DNA from: a virus | IMG/VR virus record: IMGVR_UViG_3300036781_000842 | Coordinates: 1-32,185 of that record | Length of the DNA stretch: 32,185 nucleotides | Direction: 5' to 3' (one strand) | Part shown: in pieces, positions 7,256 to 13,680 of the stretch | Position numbering within the stretch: position 1 is the first letter of the stretch | How the letters are laid out: every line of letters starts with the position of its first letter | Program-made: the position numbers and the translations under genes | Notes under the pieces: generated by a model | The model's input: only the letters and a program-made list of their open reading frames with translations | The model's database searches: none | What the model was told of the DNA's origin: nothing

Positions 7256-7314
7256 TGGAGGAGAGGGAGGGATTCGAACCCTCGGTACTATCGCTAGTAC
7301 GCCTGATTTCGAGT
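7256..7314 (-). other. tRNA-Ser(CGA) 3' half: prophage attachment site
   Basis: Read on the minus strand from 7313 to 7256: anticodon loop CTCGAAA (anticodon CGA), 3' anticodon stem TCAGG, a long variable arm GTACTA-GCGA-TAGTAC (6-bp stem, typical of class II tRNA-Ser), T arm GAGGG-TTCGAAT-CCCTC, acceptor strand CCTCTCC, then T and CCA. The 5' half is absent: the five bases before the loop (CAGAA) cannot pair with TCAGG, so tRNA identity stops at the anticodon loop. This matches an att site formed by integration at a tRNA 3' end. The phage lies to the right, so the intact tRNA-Ser should be at its other end. The discriminator base is T, not the usual G. Confidence 0.8.
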
Positions 7315-7618
7315 TCTGCATGCGCGCAGCGCATGGGCCGCAAAGGCGCATGGATCCTGGGTTTCGGGTCTCGCGCTGTTCGCGCTGAATGCTTGTTTCG
7401 CGCCCAGTTGGTCAACTTTTCCCCCACCAACGGATACGCATAAGTTGCGGGTCCAGCAGGCCGCCCGCCACGCCGGGAACGCTCACGACCCCTCGATTCG
7501 TAATTTCATCCGCGCCGCTAAGTTGTTGATCGTAAGTAAAGTCGCGCTGTCCGTTCCAACGACCCTGCCCTGTCTTGTTCAGACCAGCGACGGGCAATCC
7601 CCCAAAATTCCCCAGGCG
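7315..7618. other. Phage-end non-coding region with repeated GCGCATGG
   Basis: No gene seen in this 304-base stretch. Next to the att site there is an inverted repeat CATGCGC-GCA-GCGCATG (7319-7335) and a second direct copy of GCGCATGG at 7346-7353, spaced 17 bases from the first. Such short repeats beside an att core may be integrase or excisionase arm sites, but this is inference. Reading frames here lack protein-like character. Confidence 0.4.
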
Positions 7619-7924
7619 CTAGTCAGTGCCGAGGCCCAAGGCGACAGCAATTCGATCGATACGCCCGGCCTGTTTTCTGGCCGCCGCTTCGAAGTCCGTC
7701 TCCCCTTGCGCCATCTTCTCTTCAAGCCCTGCTACCGTTTCCGCACTCAATTCCGGTCCATCCTCAGGCGCTTCAACGTGCAGTATTTGCCCGTCGGACC
7801 AGATTTTCAGCACTCCATAGTTGATTTTCTCGACGACCCCGGGCGACGGCCTTCGATCCAAATTGAAAGACACGCGGTGTTTGTTCTCGGTATGTTCCCT
7901 GTTCACTGAAACAATGGTTGGCAT
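7619..7924 (-). CDS. Hypothetical prophage-end protein
   Basis: A 101-residue acidic protein. A beta-rich start (MPTIVSVNREHTENKHRVSF), NYGVLKIWSDGQILHVEAPE and a C-terminal helix with AETVAGLEEKMAQGETDFEAAARKQ give it a plausible small fold. The start at 7924 is preceded by AGGA at about eight bases. It is the last phage gene before the att site on this strand, and diverges from the next gene across a 68-base gap. Function unknown. Its place suggests a lysogenic-conversion or moron-type gene. Confidence 0.65.
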   Translation of the reverse strand: MPTIVSVNREHTENKHRVSFNLDRRPSPGVVEKINYGVLKIWSDGQILHVEAPEDGPELSAETVAGLEEKMAQGETDFEAAARKQAGRIDRIAVALGLGTD

Positions 7925-7992
7925 GACGCGTCCTGAGTTGATGAAGGGCGCTATCGTACCCTGGCCTCGCCAGAAAACTGTATGCTTTCACA

Positions 7993-8430
7993 GTGCTTTG
8001 CAAGGTCTACCGAGTCTGCCGCGCCGGCGCCCAGCAGCCGAGCGAGGCCATCAGGCGGGATCGCCACGTCGGCGACCTGCTGTACAAAGTGCGGCTGTAC
8101 CACCCCGAGGCGCGCCACCAGTTCATGAAGGCGGTGCTGCTCGGGTCGGACGGTGAGACCTATCTGCTCCCGGTCATCGACGAAGCCCAGATCGAGATCC
8201 GGCCCACCGGCATCCTCATCGCCGGGAAGGAGTTGATCCCCCGCGGCCGTGGCGTCAAGAACATCAAATGCGACGTCTATCCCCAATCGTGGTGGTGCGT
8301 GCCGATCAGGCCGGAGGATCAGCCGCGCGGCGACCCGTCGCCGGCAGCTGCCCGAGCCGAAGCGCGCCGGCGCGGGGAGATCGTTGGCGACTCGATGACC
8401 AACCACTACTCGCAGCGGGGACGATCGTAA
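7993..8430 (+). CDS. Hypothetical protein of prophage accessory region
   Basis: Up to 145 residues. Residues ~24-110 look well coded: DRHVGDLLYKVRLYHPEARH, FMKAVLLGSDGETYLLPVID, EAQIEIRPTGILIAGKELI, and an aromatic segment YPQSWWCVPI. The start is unsure. GTG 7993 gives ~20 unlikely leading residues and there is no good ribosome binding site, so the true start may be internal and non-ATG. It lies opposite in direction to the lysis genes, as moron genes often do. No family recognised. Confidence 0.55.
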   Translation: MLCKVYRVCRAGAQQPSEAIRRDRHVGDLLYKVRLYHPEARHQFMKAVLLGSDGETYLLPVIDEAQIEIRPTGILIAGKELIPRGRGVKNIKCDVYPQSWWCVPIRPEDQPRGDPSPAAARAEARRRGEIVGDSMTNHYSQRGRS

Positions 8431-8477
8431 GCAGCGGTTACAGCTACGATGCCGGTTCAAGAACGAGGAGAGATTTC

Positions 8478-8999
8478 ATGCGCTACCTTCTGGCCGCCCT
8501 GTTTCTGATCGCCGCCCAACCGTCGTGGGCGCTCTACAAATGCGTCGGCGCGGGCGGATCGGTCAGCTTTCAGGAACGGCCCTGTGACGGCGCGCAGACT
8601 CAGACCGCCATCAAGCCCTTGATCGAGGCGCCCCGCCCCGCCACCGGCGATTCTGGCGGCCCGGCGCAGGCAGCACCGCCGGCGGCGGCCGGCGCACGGC
8701 CCTCACTGGCGCAGCAAAACCAGCAGGCCGAGGCGGAGCGGTTGCGATTCGAAGCCCAATACAAGCTGCGCGACAAGCTGGCCGAGCTGGAGCGACAGCG
8801 CGACCTCTGCGATCGGGAGCAGCGCGCGATCCTCGCCAATCGAGCCCGGGCGAACAACAACCTCGCCGGCGCCATGTACGAGCAGTCGGTGGCCACCGAG
8901 GCCTCGGCAGCTGCGACGCGCTGCGAAACGCGGGGCCGCGACCTCCAGGCCGAGGTTGAAGAGGCGCGCCGCGTGTGCGCCACGCGCGGCTGCACCTGA
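8478..8999 (+). CDS. DUF4124-like exported protein
   Basis: A 173-residue protein with a clear signal peptide (MRYLLAALFLIAAQPSWA, cleavage before LYKC). A short DUF4124-like start follows (YKCVGAGGSVSFQERPC), then a proline/alanine linker (~55-75) and a long charged coiled-coil helix (~78-150) with paired cysteines. AGGAG seven bases before the ATG fixes the start. Envelope location is likely. It sits beside the lysis genes but in the opposite direction and ends 11 bases from the holin stop, so the two are convergent. A role as spanin is conceivable from the coiled coil but unproven. Confidence 0.75.
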   Translation: MRYLLAALFLIAAQPSWALYKCVGAGGSVSFQERPCDGAQTQTAIKPLIEAPRPATGDSGGPAQAAPPAAAGARPSLAQQNQQAEAERLRFEAQYKLRDKLAELERQRDLCDREQRAILANRARANNNLAGAMYEQSVATEASAAATRCETRGRDLQAEVEEARRVCATRGCT

Positions 9000-9010
9000 C
9001 GCACCAGGGC

Positions 9011-9562
9011 TCAAGCCTTCGATGGCTTGATCTTCGCCGGCTCCGGCTGCGCGCCGGCGGCCAGCTCGTCCTTTCGGGCGCTGCCTGCGCTGCTGCCGAA
9101 GTAGTAGTTCACGATGCCGATCCACGCGGCCCCGAGCGAGCCGAGCATGATCGTCAGTGCTTGGTTGTCCGCCATGGACAACAGCCCCGACATCATGCCG
9201 ATCAGGATGCCGAAGAAACCACCCGTGATCAGTATCGCCAGCGCGCCGGGTATCCACGAGCGCACCGCCACCTGCATCGCTCGCGCATCTTTGCGGTCGT
9301 CGACGGCCAGGGCTTCCAGCTTTTCGATGTGGTCGTAGCCCATCTGGCGCATGTGCTCGGCGAAGCTGTTGTCGGCCTGCTTGAGGGCAAGCATCTGTTC
9401 CGGTGTTGCGCCGCTGATCGCTGTCTTCAGCGCGTCCGTCGTCTTGGTCGAGAGGCCCAGCGCGCCGGCAGCGGCGTCGAGCGCCATGCCGCCCAATGGA
9501 CCGCCGAGGGCGGTGCCAATCCACGGCGCGACCGTTTTGATGATGTCGACAAAATCAGCCAT
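9011..9562 (-). CDS. 3TM-type holin
   Basis: A 183-residue protein of the holin 3TM family type. A glycine/alanine-rich N-terminus (IGTALGGPLGGMALDAAAGALG) precedes an amphipathic middle. Hydrophobic segments lie at ~106-127 (ALAILITGGFFGILIGMMSG) and ~135-153, with the hallmark end VNYYFGSSAGSARK (~151-164) and a charged tail. It starts one base after the endolysin stop. In phages this family sits beside the endolysin and forms the inner-membrane lesion. It is the last gene of the late operon. Two other small membrane proteins precede the endolysin, so which is the true holin is not settled. Confidence 0.75.
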   Translation of the reverse strand: MADFVDIIKTVAPWIGTALGGPLGGMALDAAAGALGLSTKTTDALKTAISGATPEQMLALKQADNSFAEHMRQMGYDHIEKLEALAVDDRKDARAMQVAVRSWIPGALAILITGGFFGILIGMMSGLLSMADNQALTIMLGSLGAAWIGIVNYYFGSSAGSARKDELAAGAQPEPAKIKPSKA

Positions 9563-9563
9563 C

Positions 9564-10046
9564 TCAGTTGTCCTGTGCGGCGTACCGCAGATCGGTGGCC
9601 GCGCGGCGTGCCCACCCCTTGCTGTAAGTCGGCCAGGTGCTCAGGCCGGTCCAAAACTCGAGCCGCTCGGCGATGAACAGCATCAAGGTGTCGTTGAGAT
9701 CCTGTTGCCGCGCGGCCGCGTCGCTGACCGCCCCCCAATGGCCGTCGTCGGCCACGCCTACCGCGCGCTGCAGCTTGCGGATGGCGTTCGAGATGCCGCT
9801 GTTGACGGCGAAGTCAAACACCTGGAACTTGATGGCCGGCGCCACACTGTCTCCCACCGCGTTCCAGAAGTCGCGCAGGTAGATCGCTTTGGCGCCTTCG
9901 CGCGTCAGGCTTCTGATGTCGACGTTGGGATAGCTGCGCTTGCTGATGCCCCAGTTCGTCTCGCCGCCAGGGTCGGCGGGGTCGTTCACGTAGCCGCCCT
10001 CGCTTCCGATCAAGCGATCGAATGCGACGTCGAAAGTGGTGCTCAT
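9564..10046 (-). CDS. Endolysin, glycosyl hydrolase 108 type
   Basis: A 160-residue peptidoglycan hydrolase that releases phage by cutting cell-wall glycan. The family signature SEGGYVNDPADPGGETNWGI is at residues 15-34, with the EGGY glutamate (E16) as catalytic acid. A second conserved block follows, with FDFAVNSGISNAIRKLQRAV (~77-96). The length is normal for single-domain GH108 lysins. There is no signal peptide, so export needs a holin. AAAGG about nine bases before the ATG at 10046 supports the start. The gene lies between two membrane-protein genes and the 3TM holin, a standard lysis cassette. Confidence 0.88.
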   Translation of the reverse strand: MSTTFDVAFDRLIGSEGGYVNDPADPGGETNWGISKRSYPNVDIRSLTREGAKAIYLRDFWNAVGDSVAPAIKFQVFDFAVNSGISNAIRKLQRAVGVADDGHWGAVSDAAARQQDLNDTLMLFIAERLEFWTGLSTWPTYSKGWARRAATDLRYAAQDN

Positions 10047-10095
10047 GTCGGATGCCTTTCAAGGGTTGGATCAGGACGAGGACCGAGAGCGGGCC

Positions 10096-10413
10096 TCACG
10101 GATATCGCGTGCCGTCGGCGCGCCGCAGCTCGGCCGAGTTCGTTTCCGGTGCCGGCTCGCCATGCCAGGACTTGCGCGTCAGCACCATGAACAACATCAG
10201 GCCGCCGATGCCGGCGCCCTCATACCAATCGACAGGCCGACTGACTGCGAGGTCGAGCAGCACGCCGAGCGCGTACATGGCGAAGCACAGGTACACGAGG
10301 AACCAGCTCGCACGACTTCGCCCGCTTCGCATCAGGTCGATCCGGCACACGCAGGCGAAGAGCACCAAAGCGCAGACGCCGATGCCGGCCATCCGAAGAT
10401 AGATTTCCATCAT
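10096..10413 (-). CDS. Small membrane protein of lysis cassette
   Basis: A 105-residue protein with three hydrophobic segments (residues ~5-25, ~37-60, ~66-82) and a hydrophilic tail. Its ATG overlaps the stop of the 114-aa gene. A GGAGG just upstream serves both ATGs of the Met-Met start. The position next to the endolysin points to a holin or holin-associated role. No sequence family is recognised. Confidence 0.65.
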   Translation of the reverse strand: MMEIYLRMAGIGVCALVLFACVCRIDLMRSGRSRASWFLVYLCFAMYALGVLLDLAVSRPVDWYEGAGIGGLMLFMVLTRKSWHGEPAPETNSAELRRADGTRYP

Positions 10414-10754
10414 TGGCCTCCGAGCTTGTCGATTCGGCGCAGGCCTGCACGCAGAAGCGAAGTGACGATCACCTGTGCACCGAACCCGGCGACCAGGCTG
10501 AAGACGATCAACAAAGGCCTGGAACCGCTGGAGATCGCGGCCATGGCACCGGTGCCACAGGCCGCGCCGACCAAGGTCGAAAGGGTGATGTAGATCACCG
10601 ACCGAACGCGGCCCATCCGTTCGGCCTGGTAGAGCGCGAGCAGCGCGCCGACCATGCCCCAGATGAGCGAGTAATAGTCCACACCGAGCAACGCCAAGGT
10701 GATCGTGGACGCAGCTGCGGCCAGGGCGCCCGCAACAGAGAGTGGTTCAGCCAA
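10410..10754 (-). CDS. Putative holin/membrane protein of lysis cassette
   Basis: A 114-residue protein with three to four hydrophobic segments (SVAGALAAAASTITLALLGV; SLIWGMVGALLAL; VIYITLSTLVGAACGTG; LLIVFSLVAGFGAQVIV) and a basic C-terminal tail. This is the build of class I/II holins and of phage membrane proteins encoded with them. The start is a TTG (10752-10754) with GGGGAG about six bases upstream. The stop overlaps the next gene's start (ATGA). It follows the 75-aa tail-tip protein and begins the lysis block. Confidence 0.65.
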   Translation of the reverse strand: MAEPLSVAGALAAAASTITLALLGVDYYSLIWGMVGALLALYQAERMGRVRSVIYITLSTLVGAACGTGAMAAISSGSRPLLIVFSLVAGFGAQVIVTSLLRAGLRRIDKLGGQ

Positions 10755-10766
10755 TGTCTACTCCCC

Positions 10767-10994
10767 TTAGATATCAATGAGGTCGATCGGCAGATCGCTC
10801 GCCTCGCCCTCGATCACGCCGCCGCGCACGAAGACCGTCTGCCCGACCTCGGCTTGCCCACGGCCCTGCACGAGGCCGCCGCCGGGCAGCTGGATGACCG
10901 CGAGGCTGTCGTCGATCGAGAGCACCACGCCAGCCTGGAGCGCGGGGCCGGCCAACAGGCCCTGCAGGGCCTTCCACGGGTTAAACGTCGTCAT
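10767..10994 (-). CDS. Small tail-tip-associated protein
   Basis: A 75-residue protein. After an N-terminal FNPWKALQGLLAG helix it is a short beta domain: VVLSIDDSLAVIQLPGGGL, VQGRGQAEVGQTVFVRGGVI. This looks like an OB-like or barrel fragment. Its start lies inside the last codons of the 635-aa hub-like protein (14-base overlap), a pairing I recall from related phages, so a tail-tip role is likely. No experimental function known to me. Confidence 0.65.
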   Translation of the reverse strand: MTTFNPWKALQGLLAGPALQAGVVLSIDDSLAVIQLPGGGLVQGRGQAEVGQTVFVRGGVIEGEASDLPIDLIDI

Positions 10995-12888
10995 GGGTTT
11001 CCACTCCGATGGTTTGCCAGATGGTGAGCCGCTCGTCCGCGCGCTCGACTTCGGCCGACGTGCTGCGCACCAGGCCGATGCGCGTCACGCCGCCGTCGAC
11101 GTAGCGCACGAAGTTGCCCGGCGTGATGACACCGGTCTCTTCCAACACGGGCAGGCGCAGCGATACGGCCGCCTGACGGCCCACGTCGGCAAGCACGGGG
11201 ACGGCCCGCTGCCTGGCGCCAACCGCGGCGGTGATGAGCGCGTCGGTCACCATCGGCGCCTCGAGGTCGCCGGCGGTGCCGGTGCGCGTCGCCTGGCCCA
11301 TCCGGCCACTCTTCATGCCGCGCACGAACACGCGGTTGTAGATCGCTTTGTCGGTCCACACGATGCCCTCGCGCTGGACCACGTCGCTCGGAAGCTCGAA
11401 GTCGGGCGTCACGTCGCCCCAGTCCCAAGGCAGGGCTGGATAGCGGCGCAACACGCGCAGGGCCTTGTCCGTGGGATGAGGCTGCACATAAGCGCCGGCG
11501 GCGCCGGCGATCGCGTTGAGTGCGGTGATGTAGGTGCCCTGGTGCAACCACACGTTGGCGGGCACCAGCCAGTCGTCCGGTTGCCATCCCGCGTCCACAT
11601 CCCATCCGATGCTGACGCCGTTGAGCGTGAGCACGTCGTTGGCGAGCTGCTGCACCGTGCGGTCGCCGGTGTTGCCGAAGGTCATGACGGGCGAGTAAGG
11701 CGCATCGAGCACAGCGGCCTTTCCCCGCCCCGTCACGTTGAGATCCGAGCGGCCGAAGACGCGGTCGCGGCTGAGGCCTTCGACGATCGCGCGGTAGGCG
11801 ACGCCGTTGATGGTCGCCTCGACCTCGACAGGCACGCCACCCGTCGGCTGCAGGTCGGGCTCTGCGGCACCAGGCGCGCGCGCCGTGAACCCCCATGTCC
11901 ACGAATCGACGTCGATGGTGAGCGTCATCGCCAGCGTCGGAATCAGCACGTCGCCGTCGACGCGCTTGAGAGTGGCGGAGTTGATCACGGTGTAGATCCT
12001 TCGGACAGGAACGACGACGGTCGAGCCGGGCTCCGGGCCGCCACCCTCGTGCGCTTCGCAGAAGAACACCAGGTTGGTGTCCGCGCTCCATGGCATCTCG
12101 AACACGAGGTCCGTGCTTGGGACATAGCAAGAGTTGTCGGGAGGCACGACGGCCGGTGGGCCGAGATGTGTCCGGCCCGGCCGCGGCTGCACGCATTCCT
12201 GGTAACGATTGCCCCAACCCCGCTGCATGTGCTTGGCAGTGCCCATGAGCGAGAGGTAGGAGCGCTGCAGCGGCGCGGCGTCTTGGTATCGAACCCGGTG
12301 CTGGCCGGCGATCCCGCGGACACCGTCTTGGAAGCGCTGCGCGGTGGCGCGCTGCACGGGCTGGGCGTCCGCGTAGCGCTGGCGGTTGACGTTGGGCGTG
12401 CGACTGGCATCCTGGAACCGCATCTGCGCGACGCGCTGCACCGCGACGCTGTCCTGAAAGCGCGCGCGCAGGGATGGCCGGCGAGTTCGGTCTGAGTCCT
12501 TCCACCGAACCACGAAGCCGGCCTGCCGTGCAGTCGCGTCCTGGAATCGAGCCTCGTGATAGGCCGGCAACCTGCTCGCCTCGCCCCACCTCGCATCGAC
12601 CTCTTCCGACTGCGGCTCGGCGTCCTGCCAGCGCACTCGTGCGTTCGCGACCAGGGGGCGCCGCGTGTCGGTGAAATACTGCACCTCGCCTTCGAGCGTC
12701 GGGCCGACAAGCGTGACCTCCCCGCTCGCAACGATCCCGAGGACGACTTCGCCCTCCAGCGTCGGACCGGCAAGAACGATCTCGCCGCTGATCGTCGCGT
12801 CGCTGACGGTCGAACTGCCGTCGTCGCCGAAGACGAGATCCCCGGTGGTGAGCGGCGGGGCCTGGAAAAGGAGGTCGACTGAGGCCAC
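10981..12888 (-). CDS. Hub-like tail protein with 14-residue tandem repeats
   Basis: A 635-residue protein. Residues 1-75 contain VDLLFQAPPLTTGDLVFGDD and two copies of SGE(I/V)xLxGPTLEGEV. Residues 86-241 are a tandem repeat of 14 residues beginning R-(F/W/Y)-Q-D-A, with starts at R86, 100, 114, 128, 143, 157, 171, 185, 200 and 228. The second DLVFEMP...LVF block follows at ~260. From ~285 to the end is a beta-rich domain resembling phage tail hub proteins, with FGRSDLNVTGRGKAAVLDAP, a LNGVSIGWDVDAG segment, and late RLPVLEETGVITPGNFVRYVDGG. It starts at GTG 12888. It is probably part of the tail tip that contacts or penetrates the host envelope. Confidence 0.75.
   Translation of the reverse strand: MASVDLLFQAPPLTTGDLVFGDDGSSTVSDATISGEIVLAGPTLEGEVVLGIVASGEVTLVGPTLEGEVQYFTDTRRPLVANARVRWQDAEPQSEEVDARWGEASRLPAYHEARFQDATARQAGFVVRWKDSDRTRRPSLRARFQDSVAVQRVAQMRFQDASRTPNVNRQRYADAQPVQRATAQRFQDGVRGIAGQHRVRYQDAAPLQRSYLSLMGTAKHMQRGWGNRYQECVQPRPGRTHLGPPAVVPPDNSCYVPSTDLVFEMPWSADTNLVFFCEAHEGGGPEPGSTVVVPVRRIYTVINSATLKRVDGDVLIPTLAMTLTIDVDSWTWGFTARAPGAAEPDLQPTGGVPVEVEATINGVAYRAIVEGLSRDRVFGRSDLNVTGRGKAAVLDAPYSPVMTFGNTGDRTVQQLANDVLTLNGVSIGWDVDAGWQPDDWLVPANVWLHQGTYITALNAIAGAAGAYVQPHPTDKALRVLRRYPALPWDWGDVTPDFELPSDVVQREGIVWTDKAIYNRVFVRGMKSGRMGQATRTGTAGDLEAPMVTDALITAAVGARQRAVPVLADVGRQAAVSLRLPVLEETGVITPGNFVRYVDGGVTRIGLVRSTSAEVERADERLTIWQTIGVETHDDV
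12165..12633 (-). repeat. Tandem repeat of 42 bases encoding R-aromatic-Q-D-A units
   Basis: About ten units of 42 bases (two are 45) inside the hub-like gene. Each encodes R-(F/W/Y)-(Q/x)-D-(A/S) plus nine or ten variable residues. The arginine, aromatic and acidic positions hold, while the DNA between units is diverged, so this is an old repeat under protein-level selection. One interval of 28 residues (200-228) is a degenerate double unit. Confidence 0.85.
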
Positions 12889-12889
12889 A

Positions 12890-13285
12890 TCAGAACTTGA
12901 ACTTCAGTGCGCCGAGGATCGCGCGCGCGCCGGCATACAGCAGCGTGCCCGTGGTGCCGCTCACCTTCAGCGGGCCATCCCCGGCCATGTCCGATATCGA
13001 GCCGGAGCCGCACAGCACATTCGCGCCGTTGTAAAGCTCGAAGTTGTCGGCGCTGCCCTGCATCGTGATGAAGTCGCCAGTGAGGTCGGCCTGCGCGAAG
13101 ACAAGTTCGTGCGAGACCAACGAGGCCGCAGGCCGCGCAAACACCAGCGTCGTCAACGGCGTCGACGCGGCGTCATAGAGGATTGCGTACGCGGCGAACG
13201 TCGGGTCTGCATCGAGCAGCCCGTCGATGCCACCCGAGAGTTGCGCATCCTTGAATGCTTGAGTTGGAGTCCAGACCGCGCTCAT
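12890..13285 (-). CDS. Hypothetical tail-region protein
   Basis: A 131-residue beta-rich protein. Residues ~25-70 (FAAYAILYDAASTPLTTLVF) and ~95-131 (SGSISDMAGDGPLKVSGTTG) look like a phage tail-associated beta domain. Its ATG overlaps the stop of the preceding gene (ATGA). It sits between another 131-aa protein and the hub-like protein, so a tail-tip role is likely. Unrecognised otherwise. Confidence 0.65.
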   Translation of the reverse strand: MSAVWTPTQAFKDAQLSGGIDGLLDADPTFAAYAILYDAASTPLTTLVFARPAASLVSHELVFAQADLTGDFITMQGSADNFELYNGANVLCGSGSISDMAGDGPLKVSGTTGTLLYAGARAILGALKFKF

Positions 13286-13677
13286 GTGATCAACTCCACA
13301 CCGCCACCGGCGAGCGTGAGACCGTCGGCCACCACGGCGCGGAAACTCTTATCGTGGTCGTAGCTGATAACTGTGTATGTCTCAACCTCGTCGACATAGT
13401 CGAATGAGTAGGCGCCCGTGATTGGCGTGCTCCATATCTCCCGGATCAAAAGCCCGTCGCGCTCGCGATACAGCCGCACCCGTTCGGACACCGGCGCGTT
13501 GGGAGTGCCTTTGTCCTTTGTGGTCCCCTTGACTCGCCCTACCCCTTGGCCGAGCACGCCGGTCAAATAGTCCGCTCGGCCTCGAATAGGAAGGCTTGTC
13601 TCGATCTGTCCGTAGGTGATCGCAACGCTCGTCGCCGACAGACCTCGTATAGCGAAGGACGAAAATGCGGTAGCCAT
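13282..13677 (-). CDS. Hypothetical tail-region protein
   Basis: A 131-residue protein. After an N-terminal FSSFAIRGLSATSVAITYGQ, the segment VSERVRLYRERDGLLIREIW, STPITGAYSFDYVDEVETYT is reminiscent of carboxypeptidase-regulatory-like beta domains used as modules in phage structural proteins. It starts three bases after the fibre-like gene and overlaps the next gene by four bases. The exact function is unknown. Confidence 0.65.
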   Translation of the reverse strand: MATAFSSFAIRGLSATSVAITYGQIETSLPIRGRADYLTGVLGQGVGRVKGTTKDKGTPNAPVSERVRLYRERDGLLIREIWSTPITGAYSFDYVDEVETYTVISYDHDKSFRAVVADGLTLAGGGVELIT

Positions 13678-13680
13678 CGC

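Noticed and set aside
7256-7360. Complete tRNA-Ser gene
   Set aside because: The sequence 5' of the anticodon loop cannot form the anticodon stem, D arm or acceptor stem, so only the 3' half is present.
7157-7430. Minus-strand frames crossing the tRNA-Ser remnant (with SNPSLSSR-type sequence)
   Set aside because: This is the familiar false translation of a tRNA-Ser 3' end; the sequence is tRNA, not protein.
8703-9524. 273-codon minus-strand frame
   Set aside because: It is a shadow of the 3TM holin and the exported protein: arginine-rich, no start signal.
10404-10413. Lambda S-type dual start (holin/antiholin) at the Met-Met start
   Set aside because: The two ATGs are adjacent with no lysine between them and no controlling stem seen, so two regulated products are not supported.
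10777-12495. 572-codon plus-strand open frame
   Set aside because: It is antisense to the 635-aa hub-like gene, rich in His/Arg/Ala from GC-biased codons, without a ribosome binding site or family resemblance.
12165-12633. CRISPR-like array
   Set aside because: The 42-base period is regular, but the units are in one coding frame, diverged at DNA level and conserved only as protein.
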